Source of the DNA: Tyto alba
Taxonomy: Eukaryota; Chordata; Aves; Strigiformes; Tytonidae
Direction of reading: 5' to 3'
DNA length: 64,000 bases
Assembly (NCBI RefSeq): GCF_018691265.1
Contig: NW_024881316.1
Coordinates: forward strand, 10,104,819 to 10,168,818
Position numbers and translations under genes: made by a program. Below, one piece after another: positions 14,714 to 26,600 of this stretch (its first letter is position 1; the number at the start of each line of letters is the position of its first letter). The notes under the pieces are model-generated. The model did no database searches, was not told where the DNA came from, and saw only the letters and a list, made by a program, of their open reading frames with translations.

Positions 14714-14865
14714 GTTGCTAGCAACTGAGTTGACAGAACATTGCCCTACAAAGCGTTGGAGGGCCACTTCTTAATGGATTGCTGCAACCTCTTAATTTCT
14801 CCATTGATCCTGTTCCCTGCATCGTGAGAACATTTTAGCCAGCACAGAACCTAGAAGAGTTACAT
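14714..14865 (+). other. Candidate untranslated 5' exon, possibly of BACH2
   Basis: The segment is 152 nt long. It is preceded by a T-rich tract ending TTTCAG (acceptor AG at 14712-14713) and followed by GTAAGT at 14866-14871, an exact consensus donor. The orientation matches BACH2, and both the exon length and the 35.5-kb distance to the ATG exon are plausible for this gene, which has several non-coding leader exons in other vertebrates. There is no long open frame through it, so it would be leader sequence. A short upstream ORF starts at 14774. Without RNA or cross-species alignment this remains a prediction; it could also belong to an unrelated lncRNA or be chance splice-site spacing. Confidence 0.45.
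14774..14827 (+). other. Short upstream ORF (17 codons) inside the candidate 5' exon
   Basis: It reads MDCCNLLISPLILFPAS followed by TGA, entirely within the candidate exon. Position -3 of its ATG is T and +4 is G, a weak-to-moderate context. If the exon is part of the BACH2 leader, this would be a translated or scanned-through uORF ahead of the main start. Its function is unknown, and its reality depends on the exon. Confidence 0.3.
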
Positions 14866-14895
14866 GTAAGTCATGATTCAAATTCCTTTCTAGTT

Positions 14896-14932
14896 AAAGA
14901 AAAAAAAAAAAAGAAAAAAAAAAAAAAAAAAA
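14896..14932 (+). repeat. A-rich tract (A14, A19 runs)
   Basis: Thirty-seven bases, all A except two G, 31 nt downstream of the candidate donor at 14866. There is no recognisable element in front of it, so it is probably a simple A-rich tract rather than a retrogene tail. Confidence 0.85.
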
Positions 14933-17104
14933 GGTCTTGGGGAGGCAAGGTGGAGGCAGTAAACATCATACTTTAGAAAAATACTGTAAAAGCTGTAATT
15001 CAACAGCAAACATTAGGTGGTGAATAAATTGTTATTGAAGTAGTTACTTGCTTTTTTAACCTAAATGGTGATTGTCATTTTGAAGGCTTTTGAAAGTGTT
15101 CTGCTACCACGGTAAACCATAGCGAGAAGTACTTAAAATAGCTCTCTTCACCCCATCCCCCTAACTCCACTTTGTTTTTCTCCACAACCGAGTAAGTGTG
15201 TGTACACCTACCTCGATGTGCTGTGCCAAAGCCTCGCGTGCTCCGTGTGAGTTTGGAGGCCATCCTTTGCTCAAGAGAACTGCAGGCATTCCTGGATTTT
15301 TCCCATCATAAAACCCATATCCTCCTCCTTCGGGGTTTCCTGAGTACTTCCCTCAGAGGAGCCCTGGCACTGCTTCTCCTTTCAGCCTGGTACGCTGAAA
15401 GGCTCTTTAAGCATCAGTAGTATCTTCACTGCCAACTCCAGCTCCTTCCAGGTGGAATTAGCTGCTCACCTGGCTGTAGGAGGGTAGAGAAAGCCGTGCA
15501 CAGATCTGCTAGGGGCAAAGGGGCTTGAGGGGGCTGCAGACCCCTTCCTACCTCCTCAGTCTGGGTAGTTGCACCTGGTGCATGTTGTGTGCTTTGATTT
15601 TTCCTCCCAAGACAGGGAGTGGCTGTGGTACTGTGCTCACATTTCATCCCACATGATGGATAAATCCTCCTCTGAAACCTCTCGTAGCATCAGCCTGACA
15701 CAGAATCAGTGGGTCATTCTAGAGGGGAGAAATTGGTTTGACCCTTTTTAACTTGTCAGCAGTTCTAACCCTAATTCTAGGATGGATCTGCAGGCAGAAG
15801 CAGCCTCTGGAGCATTTTAAGGTTGGCGTGATGTAGTGATCTGTACTGTCCAGACAGTGGGACACCCCAAAGCTGCCAAATTTGGAAAAAGGCCTGAGCA
15901 CAACTTTCTTGCATTAATTCTTTAAATAAAATCCAATATTATTGTGGTTAGGAGGGTTTTATCTTTCAGATGGTCATGTAGAGCATCTTGTCAAAAGGCT
16001 GCCTGAGGCAGAGATAATGCAAAGTTGTGGTTTGCAGTGTGGCACTGTGCATGTTCCTGCCCTTCGTTTGCTCCTGTAACAAATTCATATGATGTAGTTT
16101 AACTATCAATCAGGTCAGGGGAGTAAAGCTGATCACAGCACTCATCTCTGGTCAGTTTTTCCTGAATGCTTACTAACACCGTTTTGAATCTTAGGAACTG
16201 ATTTGTAATACTACTTCTAGAAAAACAGGAGTATTTTGGAACCGAAGAGTTTATATTAGAAATATGCCTTCCTTAGAGGTACTTTATTTGCATATGTGAC
16301 ACTAAAAGGGTTATTTAAAACAAGAAAAGTCTATTGCAAAAGAAGGACAGGATTTTTTAATGCATATGGAAATTCAGTTTTTAAAGAGAGGAGAATTTTT
16401 TTTCTGGTGTGATGAATATCAGCAAAAATAATAGTGAAGTAGTGGGCGATAGAGAAAGGCTGGGTAGTAACAGAATTCACTGTTAAAGAGGCCTTAGAAG
16501 GTGTTGGTTTGATTTTGTTTTCCAAAAAAGGGAGAGCGCTGACATTTCTTTGTGGGCCTGGCAATATATGGTGCAGTTATTAATCAAACCCCCTGATAGC
16601 AAGAATCATCCGACTACAGGGGAATTTTGGATCTGGCTTGAAACTTGTTTTCAGTGCTTGTCTTAAGGGAAGAAAACTTGAAAATATGAGTTGTAACAGC
16701 TAGGCAGGCAGAAACAACTCGTTCATTAGTCCTACTTAGCACCATTCCTATGAGGTTTGGAAGCCTTATTCAGAATTTTTTGCAGGCTTTTCTCATGATG
16801 TTTGAAAAGCTTATCATTAGGCATCTTGCAAATTGACTATTAAAAACCCTTTCAAAGGAACTAACTTTAAAATTGTCATCCTTCTCAATGGACTTGAAAA
16901 AGCAGCCAGAAACTGAATGGACATAGATGGAAAAAAACCTCTCTGATTCCAAGAGGTGCATAGGAAGTTTTGCCTTGCTGCTTCTTGTGCTGCAAATTAT
17001 CAGAAGTCTCCATTTCCAGCCGTAAAATCAGGTCTGAGGGCCAAATAAACTTGAAAAGCACTGAAAGGATATAGGAGCCATCGTCAAATACGTGCTTTCC
17101 TTAA

Positions 17105-17131
17105 TGTTTTTTTTCTTTCTTTCTTTCTTTA
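17105..17131 (+). repeat. T-run and (TTTC)n microsatellite
   Basis: An eight-T run is followed by four to five CTTT units. It is a short simple repeat with no further context. Confidence 0.8.
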
Positions 17132-17759
17132 TGTACTATGGTCATGTGCTTGAGGTACACCAAACTTTTAAAACATGATGTGTGCTCTAACTGCTAGAAG
17201 ACGTGTATCACCTCACAGGTTGTCAGCCGGGGTTGCTCCCGTTGTGCTCGCAGGTCCGTGCCGACAGAGGTAGATGTGAGGGCAAGCTGCAGATTGCTTG
17301 CTTAATTTCTCAGTGTTTCCCTCTGTCTGGCCTTTTTAATAACAAGCTCTGCTTATAACAACTGCCTTATTACAGCAGTTCTCCTAGAAAGAAGCAAACT
17401 TCCCCTTGGTAATTAGCCCTGTTGGAAAGAGCAGTTGCACAAGGTTGACCCAGCTGTAACAACTGTATTCTTCTTGCTTTTCTCAGGGTGCAGTGTATTT
17501 TGTAAATAAGTATACCTTCCCTCCCTTCCATTTATCATTTAGATTTTATAATATTACTACAGTGCTGATTGATGTGATCTCCATAAAAATAGGAAGTGTT
17601 CATGTTTGAATTGAAAGCAGAAGGTATCTTCCTTGTTCCGATGGAGCAGATTGCAGAGCCCTGTTACAGTGCGTGTGCCAAGGTTAAAAAAAGACATTTC
17701 TCCAGGTCCCCTGGGAATTGATCCTGGGCAGGTTAGATCGCGTGTGTTACAATGAGGGA

Positions 17760-17970
17760 CTACAGGAATTGGGGAGAAGCCGTGCCGTTCGCTGAGCGGC
17801 TCACAGTTTGCTATCCCAAACGGTCACTGATGGCAGCGTGGGGATGGGCTTTGCTCGGGCGCTGGGGACGCGGCCGTGCCTTGGGGCGGACAGATGCTGG
17901 GGCAGGGCTGCTGGCACCCCAGCAGCGAGTCCGAGCCGTTTCCACACTCTGCTCACGCTTCTCGCTTTGT
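17760..17970. other. Moderately CpG-rich patch
   Basis: About 17 CpGs in about 210 bases, in otherwise CpG-poor sequence. Open frames cross it (for example from 17752 and 17808), but they run into a poly-A tract or contain no recognisable domain. It is the most upstream of four CpG-rich patches between 17.7 and 23.6 kb. Confidence 0.4.
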
Positions 17971-19139
17971 TTTACCCCTGTGAATTTTCCTTTAAAAGCA
18001 GCAAAAATAACATCCCAATCAATGGCATTCTGCGTCTAATAAATTGTCCTAATTTGCACTGCTTATGCAGTGTTGAGAATTCAGCAAGGGCCTTTAAGTG
18101 CTTTGTTCAGGGGAAAAAAAAAAAAAAAAAGGCAACCCAAAACTCAGAAACCTCTGCACACAGATTTAATATTTGATAAGTATGAGTTCTTCAGAATATT
18201 CCAACATTTTTAAAAAATGCTTTCTTGAGATCTGTCCTACAACCATCTGTAGGCAGATGTAAATAATGTAAAATTTTAAGATGCAGAGTTTCATGATTAA
18301 ATGTCTGTCACCCGCCTACCACCACAGCCTGGGAAAAATGTATCTTTTTTAAAATCTGCACCAAAAGGTCAGGTAACTTGACTGAATTAAGAGGGAAATC
18401 AGATTTCTGAAGGCAAAGTCACATCCCTTTGAACAATGACTTACCAAACACTCCTAAGTCTCAGTACGAAACCCACTTCCCAAGAGCCGTGGCTATAGCT
18501 GAGGACGTAGGTGGTTTTGTCCTACTGGATTTTGATGTGAGGTGTGGCTGTGTCTGGGTTTCATCTTTTTTTTCTGGTACGTTTTCCTGTGGGAGTACTG
18601 TTTCTATAGTGGAGAAGGCATTTTCTTACCCAGTTTATGGTACTGGCATACAGGGGCTCTGCACTTCATGCACCATTGTGTGGAGCATCTCCTGCCCCGG
18701 GGAGCTTCATGACCTCCCATGGCATCCTGTCCTGGGCGTTGCGTTCACAACTGCCAAAAAAGCATTTTCCTACGATCTCGGGGAAATCTTTGCCACTACT
18801 TAATCCGGTTACTCCTGCTGCCCCCGTGTTGAGAATGCATAAAGCCAGTGACTGCTGCCGGCACCGCGTCGGTCCCGCGGCGTGATCAGGTGCTTCTTGC
18901 CACCATCAGTGCCTCTGTACCCGAGGCAGGATGAGCCCCCAACCTGGGTGGGTGGGGACGGCTTTTGATAAGTGTTTGCTGTAAATATATCTGTTGATTA
19001 AATATATTTTTTATTTATGTATACATATGTGTGTGTTTATAAAAATCTTATATTTATACCTGGTAGCTCTCTATATATAAGTATATAATTTGAAAAAAAA
19101 AAAAAAGTATATATCTGGACAAACTTACTCGGTATGGTC

Positions 19140-19692
19140 TGAAAAGCACAGGTGTGGCTTCACGCACAGCGGCTGCGTGTGCACACGTGTGGGGGCGGTG
19201 AGCTGACGTCCTTCTCCGGGTGTTTCTGACCGAACACCCCGTGGCAGAGGCACCCCCGTCCGGGTCCCCGCAGCGACCGCGGGCCGTACGGCCAGGGGGG
19301 AGCATCCTGCTCCTGTGCAGCTGGTACGACGGAGGAGGACGGTGGTGTTGGCTGCAGTATAGCGCGCCGTGTGAAACCAAATCATGCTGGCACCTCTCCC
19401 CTTCGCTGCCATCGACCGCAGGTTGGTTTGTGCATCACCCCGGCGGTGCGACAGGCCGCGTGGGCGCCCGGTGTCTTTCTTCTGTTTACTCGGCGTTTCC
19501 CACGTGGCCGCCGTGTTGTGGCGAGGACTTTTTATTTTTCACTGCGGCAGGTGACAGCCCGTGTGTCAGCCCGAGGGACTGAGTCACAGCCCTCCCTCCG
19601 CCCGGGGCCGGCGGCACTTCCCCTTACGGGGCGGGGAGGCACGATGCCGGCCCATCTCCACGGGACAGCTTACCTGCCCGCGCGTTGCTTCA
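19140..19692. promoter_or_regulatory. CpG island, possible alternative promoter or enhancer
   Basis: By hand count there are about 54 CpG dinucleotides in about 550 bases, with GC content around 60-65%; observed/expected CpG is close to 1, whereas the flanks are AT-rich and CpG-poor. It contains a CRE-like TGACGTC at 19204-19210, an E-box CACGTG at 19501-19506 and an AP-1-type TGAGTCA at 19580-19586. Immediately upstream (18970-19115) is an AT-rich stretch; downstream is a T19 run. Overlapping frames on both strands cross the island but show no protein family. CpG islands of this kind usually mark promoters; which transcript would start here, and on which strand, cannot be told from sequence. 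Confidence 0.65.
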
Positions 19693-19712
19693 CTTTTTTT
19701 TTTTTTTTTTTT

Positions 19713-22700
19713 AAATTTTTTTTACAGAAAGGACTGAGAGTTGGTGACGGTGAGATCAACTTTCTCTGTAACCCAAACCAGTGAAAAGTAAAATCCATCT
19801 CACCGCATCAGTTTTGTTTTCAGTGCTGGTTCAGCCTATCCTCTCCCTCCGGCAGAGCCCTGCACAGTCATTCAGCGCCCGGCTGGGGGGTGGTGTGGTT
19901 GTTAGCTCAGTGGTGTATGACCCATTTATTTTCATAATACTTAGATACCCGCGCTTCTGCAGCGTTCAGCACGTGGGTCCTACGACCTAAATCCTTGCCA
20001 GAAAAGCACACACCTGATTTCAGCGGCGTGCGTGGAGAGCGGCCGGCTCTGCGCTCGGCTTGCTGGGGGCTGCGGAAAGGCGATGGGCCGCTGGGTCTAA
20101 CCAGCAATCAGTGAGCAAGTGCAGGTAAAGGTACATTTTTCCAGAGCTGGCACCGTGTCTTACAGGATTTCGTTAAATATTGATTGCTAGCTTACGGGAC
20201 ATGTTTCCTGCTACGATTTGCGAAGAGTTGAGACGTAGAAGTGTTGTAGTGGATGCTTTTCTGGCTATAATAACTTGCATTTTCAGAGACGGGAAGGTAG
20301 TTAGTGACATGAGATGGTTCACTGTCCTTTCCCCGTCCCCAGACGTGGCATCAACTATGCTCTTTTTGAGTCTGGTCTTAGATGGACCTTTTTCTCTTTA
20401 TTTCTTTTTTAATCAGCTAATTGAGTTAGCTTTCTGCAGGTTTTCAGATGATAATTAGGTTCATGCTTGTGTTGCTTTCAGTAAATAGAAAGAATCAGGC
20501 ATAGGAGAGACAGGAGTGTAAACTGGCATCGTAGACAACCTGGAAGTTTTAGGTATAATATTAGAGTAGTTTCCAAAGCAACTTGAAGTCAAGTGGATTT
20601 AAACACAATGAAAGACAGCACTTTGAAGTTCTACTGTTATGAGTGTAAAGGGATTTTTTTGTTTTAATTGCCAGTTTCTGGGTAGAGTATTCCGCATAAT
20701 TTCTCACAGGTAAGTGAAGCGTTAACTCCTTGTACCTCAGTAGTTTGGGCAGTGGGGGGAGAAACTTGAGAGTTAGGGAGAGGCACCTACTCCGTTCCAT
20801 CATTTGGAAGTCAACCAGTGGTCAGCAGACTTAGAGAAGGAGTCTACCAGGTAACTAAGTGAAAACAGTTAATTAAATGTGTGAAAATCCATCAGGATCC
20901 CGAACAGTAGATACGTACTGCATGCAAGTAGCTGTCCTTGAAGTTTAACAGAATATAATGGCACTCTAAATACAAACTGGAAAAAAAGTAACAGCAATTA
21001 GCTAGTTTGCATCCCTTGTTCAGATGAGCTGGGGTTTTTGCATTTATATACTTTCGCTGTAGGTGTTGGAAGTGTGGGTGGCCATGAAAAAAGTGGTGGT
21101 TACAATAAGATTTTCCATTTATTGCCCTTTGTGTACGACTAAAAGTAAGATTCAAATGCTTCAGAATTTGTAGAGCAAGCATAATCCTTCTCTTAGCTCT
21201 GATGACTGGCTCGCCTGCAGCTTTGGCTCTGTCTGGTGAGTCCTAGGCTTAAATGCTTATAAATGGGTCTGTGTTGGAAGGAGAGGCAGAGTTTACTTGT
21301 GGTGTGGTCTAGCTATGTTAATTCATCAACTTCTTATTTAAAAAAAAAAAAATTGAGTTAGGCTTAGTGCATAACTAAGAGGTGGTGATGAAAGAATTTT
21401 GGAAGCAGAATTGTTCTGCTCTGGAAAAAGCAGCTTGGGAGAGGTCTGAAAGATCTTTAAAATCAGCCCTCTAAAACTTCACTAGTGTAACTTGAACTGT
21501 TGATCCAGAACTTCACCTTTTGGCAAAGAAAAAGAAAAAAAAAAAAATAAAGGAAATCTATACAAATTTGCTGAGCATCAAGAAACAAATTCTCAGGGTT
21601 AACTTTTGGCACGTAAAATCCTTTTGGTTTGGTTTTTAGGGTGACAGTATTGAAATATGCTGTCTCAGTAGCTTTTCCAGGTAGTTGCACCGGTTAGGAA
21701 TCCGCTAAATTAGTTGCAATATCTTCAGCTACTAAATCTGTTCTGACCACATTAATTGATATGTCAGCTTGTGGCCAGGAGAAACATTAAAGAGAGATGT
21801 TGTCAGCATATGCAGGGAAATTCGTAACTTCATGGTGTCAGGTTTGGTGCTGTCCCAGCTTCACTCATTAAGCAGCCGTGGCATTTCCAGAGAATGAGTG
21901 TGTCTGTGCATGTCAAGCTTCTCTGTTTGATGTCATTCTTGCGATGGATGAGTAGAGAGAACATCTATCCAAGAGCTGCAGAACCAAAGGTAGAGGCTGA
22001 AAACTTGCTTTCTGCTGCATGGCAGCTTGAGCTTCGCTGCTTTCTTGTCGCTTTGTGACCTTGCCAGGTTTTCTGTGCTTGGCAAGGTAACAGAGGTGTT
22101 GGTCTTGAGAATCGGGCTGTGTAAGACAATAGGTTTTCGCTCTGAGTAATGCCGCGTGGCGCGGAGGATGTAGGTTGCTGGGGGCACTTAGAGTCACACG
22201 TGCTTGTTCCATGGAATAGCCATGCTGTCGGCAGTGAGTCTTTCATTATGCAATATGAAATCCCTTTAAATGAGCTTGATGTAACCCTCCCCCTCTTCTT
22301 AGGAGAGCTCGGTGCCTGTTGTTGCTGCCTTACTTTGCCTTTTTGCTGAAACACGCATTTCTGCTTTTACATCTGTGCTCACCCGTTGGACTGGCTCCTG
22401 CCTTGATACAGATCACAGAAGGCAAGAGAGCTAATACAGTAATCAAGGTTTTAAATATTTCAGGTGGGAATGGGCAAAACTTCAGCAATAATTAGTTTCC
22501 ACGGCGGCGGCTGCTGCAGGGAATTGCATTACATCTGTTATAATTGCCTGCATGTCTCAGTCCTGTAGGTGACCAGATGCTGACAAGGAGCGTAAACGTT
22601 TGTTGTCATTTTTTCTGTGGAATTTTCCCTTTTTGGTACAGATGTAGAGGTGGTTTTTTTCTCCTCCTCCCCTTCCACCCCCCCCCCACCACCACCACCT

Positions 22701-22769
22701 TCTTTCTACTGCTGCGCCCAATGCAGATGGGTTCAAGCCTGATGGCTTTGAAGATAACAGCAGGAGAGA
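19713..22769. other. Non-coding, probable intron
   Basis: Mixed-composition sequence with no supported gene. GC content falls off gradually after the CpG island to about 20110. A10-A12 runs occur near 21340 and 21538, and a C10 run followed by CCA triplets at 22678-22699. Confidence 0.6.
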
Positions 22770-22870
22770 GTGCGTCATGCAGCGACAGCACTCGCGCGCT
22801 GCTCGCCGCCGCCGCGCTCTCCAGCTGGATGAGACACGCCGGTCTTTTCCAGGGGTATCGCCGCACGGGC
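22770..22870. other. CpG-dense patch with GCC triplets
   Basis: About 15 CpGs in about 100 bases, including a run of GCC triplets at 22804-22816. It is too short to be a CpG island alone, but lies between the two larger CpG-rich segments. A C10 run followed by CCA triplets (22678-22699) lies just upstream. Confidence 0.45.
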
Positions 22871-23340
22871 TATTTTTAGAGATGGTACACAGGACGTGTT
22901 GTGCAACTATCAGTACCCGCCCCTGGGCTCTTCATTTTTTCCCTTGTATGGTGGTGAGGTTTTTAAGGTGTTTACCTTTCTCTTGAAGAGGTAGACGGAT
23001 CTCTTTTTGATTCTTTTAACCACTTGCAGAGCTGCTCTGTGGAGTCTGTGGAGTTGTGTTTTCTGTACACAGTCTGAAGGGGACAGTCCCCTGTGTGGCC
23101 ACTCAATCAGGATTAGTCTAAGTGACCAAAGCAGTACGGTTGGGATGTTCAGCCGGAGAGCTGTAAGCAACCTGTTGGGCTGCACAGCAGAAGATCTGCT
23201 ACCTTGGGAAACCCCCAGCTTGTTTTTTTTTAAACTTTCCCACAGCAAACAAGCTGCCCTCAGGCATTTTTACAGTTGTCATCAACTCATTCCGTGGCTC
23301 TCGGTTTCTGGAACCATTTAAAAAGCCACCTGGGCTGTCA

Positions 23341-23612
23341 CTGCTCCCTGTGGCGTACGGGAGGTCCTGTGAGACAGCCGGTCAGCCGGCGGTCCCTCCC
23401 CACGCACCCCGGGGGGAACGGCGAATTCACAGGGCTGTGGTAGCCGGCGGTCCCTCCCCACGCACCCCGGGGGGAGCGACGGATGCGCAGGGACGTGGTG
23501 CAGCCTCAGGACGGGTGCGGAGCCGGACGTCGCAGTCGAGTGCTGGCTCACGCCTGTCGCTCGCTGGAGGAGCAGAGCTGGCCGGTGGCAGGCTCCTTGC
23601 TGCACTGCTCGA
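23341..23612. promoter_or_regulatory. Short CpG island containing a tandem duplication
   Basis: About 28 CpGs in about 270 bases by hand count, GC-rich, ending abruptly where the sequence turns AT-rich near 23612. It is slightly over the 200-bp minimum of the classic island definition. It overlaps the 58-bp duplication described separately, so part of the CpG excess is due to that repeat. It could be a promoter, an enhancer, or merely a GC-rich minisatellite-like patch. Confidence 0.5.
23385..23500. repeat. Imperfect 58-bp tandem duplication (two copies)
   Basis: Copy 1 is 23385-23442 and copy 2 is 23443-23500. The first 33 bases of each copy are identical (both begin GCCGGCGGTCCCTCCCC); the last 25 differ at several positions. 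The repeat encodes related short peptides in shadow frames on both strands, but no protein family is visible. It reads as a local minisatellite-like duplication that has begun to diverge. Confidence 0.85.
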
Positions 23613-26600
23613 ATAATGCAAAAACATTAGCAATGGAGATTTGCTGTAATGGTGTATTTTAAGTGCGTCTCTGATCTGCCAGCTTCTCTTTTAATGCACT
23701 CGGTTAAGGAATGCTTTGGAGGTTGCTGCTAATGGATGAATCTTCCGGAAAATTGGAATTTTCAAATAAGATTGACACTTTGGAGTGAGAAATATAAATC
23801 TAATGAGAGTATTTCAGCAGAGGTTTGTAATTAGGAATGAATGGAGGGAATTTGTACGCGCAGTCTGTAAAAGGGCACAATGGAAGGTGAAATTGCACCC
23901 TCTGTGCTGAATGAGGGATGAAAGCCAATGTATCAGTGTCATGGCATGACAGTGTAGGGTATAAATGATACTGTCACTGAGTGCTGCAGAAGGTATCAAG
24001 GGAATTCCACTCCAGTAAATTACATTACTTAGACAGACCTGAAGGCATTGTGTCTGAATGATCGGAGGGAAAAAAGGTTGTCAGCACAAAGCAGAAGATA
24101 TTATAGAACAACTTGCTGCAGGGTTGGAAAGCAGTGTTTTTCTGATGTTTACCATGCAAAGCTCTACAGATGCTTTTTTAAATTTTTTGGTTGAATTACA
24201 AATGTATTGATGAAGCAATAGTATTTTTTGAGATGGTGTTCGGAGTGGATGCCAGCCTGCAGCAAAAGGTTGAGCACGCACAGCTCCCACTTTTTCAGTA
24301 GGAATTGGGACTCCTTCAGACTTGGGAAGAATCTAGTTGTGTGTTCCAGCTCATGCAACGATCTTTATGGATTGCTTCATTTGGCTGAGGACTTTTTTTG
24401 GGGGCTGGGTTTTGGTTATGGAGTAGTTCTAGCATGGGTTTGTAGGGAGAGGAAGGTTGTTACTGTCCACTAGCAGTGTCTGGGGCTGGGTTGTGGTGAG
24501 GAGCAGGAGACCGTGGGACACAAACTTTATGGTCTCATTTAGAGTCATTTGGACAACATGGAGAGGTCCGTGATGCAGGTGACTAGGAGCATGATGTCAT
24601 GGTGACAGTGCAGCAATAAATCCAGAGACTTCATCCCTTTCAGCATGCATGCATGGGCACAGCATATGTATGTGTTCCTCACACTGTTTTGCTCGTTGCC
24701 CACCCAAACCCACTGCTAATGCCACTTTGCTTCCGCCAGCAACAGTGACTGCGTTGAGTGGAATAGTTATTTCTCGCCTTTTTTTATTCTGTAATGACCT
24801 ATTACATCCACCCTCACAGAGGCAGTACCTCTGAGACAGGGCTTAACTGCTTCTCTGTCTCTGACCTTACATGCAGACAACACCTACAAGCTCCTGTCAT
24901 TTCCTAGTTTGCTCGTGGGTGAGACAGCCCAGCTCCCACAGTTTTCCCAAACTGCTTCTTGACGATAAAACAGCTTCTCCCCGAAGATGCTATGTTTCAT
25001 TCCTGTGGCACATAAGCCCTGCCTGACTTAGGGCTTCTTGTAAAACTTCAGCAGACTTTGTACTGCTTAAAAACATATTTTTCCACTTGCCTACTCATGA
25101 AAAGCATCACTGAAAGTGCATGCTGTAAATAATGATAAGGGAGCAGGCTTCGTTTCTCCTCTGCAAAACTTGATTTTCAGCAAAGCCCACACATGGCAGG
25201 GGGATGGACATGCAGCACAGTTAAATTAGCAGTCCTTGGCATGGGCTTCTTTACCTGTAAATACCGTTTCAAGTTGTGGGGGCAATAACCAGGAAAAACT
25301 GAAGGTTACTGACTCTGAGAAGGTTGTGGTTCAAATGCTTCTGTGGAAGAGTCCCGTCCTCCTCAGGGTGCAGGATTCAGTCCTTACAGCCCATGGCTGG
25401 AAACCATATCATCAAACCCATAGGCAGTGTGAAAAGGCTTTGAGGCATCTGTGGCAAAGAAGATGCCCTACGTGGGATGGGATTCAATGGTAGAGCAATT
25501 TATTAGTGGGTCCTGATCGTAACCAAAGGCGAGTGGGAGGAAGCAAAGTGTAATTTGTACCTCTGCTTCCCACATTAGAACTGGGCTGGAGTGGCCCAGG
25601 GTGTAGGACTGTGTCTGTCTGTCTGGATAAAAAGGGGAGTTAAGATGTAAGAGATGTAAAGTTTGTCCTTAGACCATCATTGCCATGGGAAACTACTGTG
25701 CCTGCTTAAACACCCGTTTGTAGTATTATTAAAAATCAGCCATCGCCCACTTATCCTGTGGTATTTTGTGTCAAAAACTGACATTTTGACACATCTTTGG
25801 TTTGGGTTTGGGTTTTTTTTTGCATGTTGGGAAAGCAAATTCTTTTTCTTACATTCAGTGTCATTCCTGCGGTCATGATCGAGCCAGGTTTTCAAAATGT
25901 GGCTCTTTGTAGTCATCCGTCAATCCACAGAAGACTCGTTGTTTCTCACTGCCCTAGCTGTCCAGACAATGCTGTTTTCCTCTTCCCACGCTGGTCCTGC
26001 GGCACGAACGCCTGTCACCATCACCTGTGGAGTCACCAGGGTCACTCATGGGAGTGATGGATGCAAGACTGGACTTTAAATGCTGCAAAGTACCGTGTTT
26101 GCAAGAGTGGAGTAAAGCGGGAAAAGGAATGACCAAACCCTATGCCTTAGGGAAGACTGAGAGACTAACCAGTATTGCTTTAACTGGGAGAGATATTGAG
26201 CCTGCTCAGTCAGATCTGTATCCCCTGGTAAATGTATTTTGTTGTGTAAATGGCTCCCTGCTGTCCCAGAAGACTATCACTATCTCTTCCTATCTTGTAC
26301 AATGGATTTCTAAATAATCAATCTTTGTGCAGGAAAGTTGTGGTTCAGTAAGCCCAGCTTGCTAAAGAGTCAATGGTTTAATCTTAATTCTCACTGCTAG
26401 TGCTTCTGATAACACAGGGCTATAAAGTTTGACATAGCAGAAACTTCTCTATAAACTCTGATTTGCTTGCCAAAGAGTCAGCCCATTACCGTTAATTCCT
26501 CTCTTATCATTAGTGTTATTAAACTGACGATTGATGTGTAAAAACTGCCATTTGCATGAAGTTCCCAAAACTGCAGTAAAAGAGACTTTTGTTCTGACTT

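Larger units (their letters stand above)
14933..19139. other. Non-coding, probable intron
   Basis: There is no recognisable gene or interspersed repeat. It contains (TTTC)n at 17105, a CpG-rich patch at 17760-17970, A17 at 18114 and an AT-rich stretch with TATA-like runs at 18970-19115 just before the CpG island. Confidence 0.65.

Noticed and set aside
14896..14932. A-rich tract as the tail of a processed pseudogene
   Set aside because: The preceding sequence looks like an intact splice donor and intron, not a retrocopied mRNA, and there are no target-site duplications I could find.
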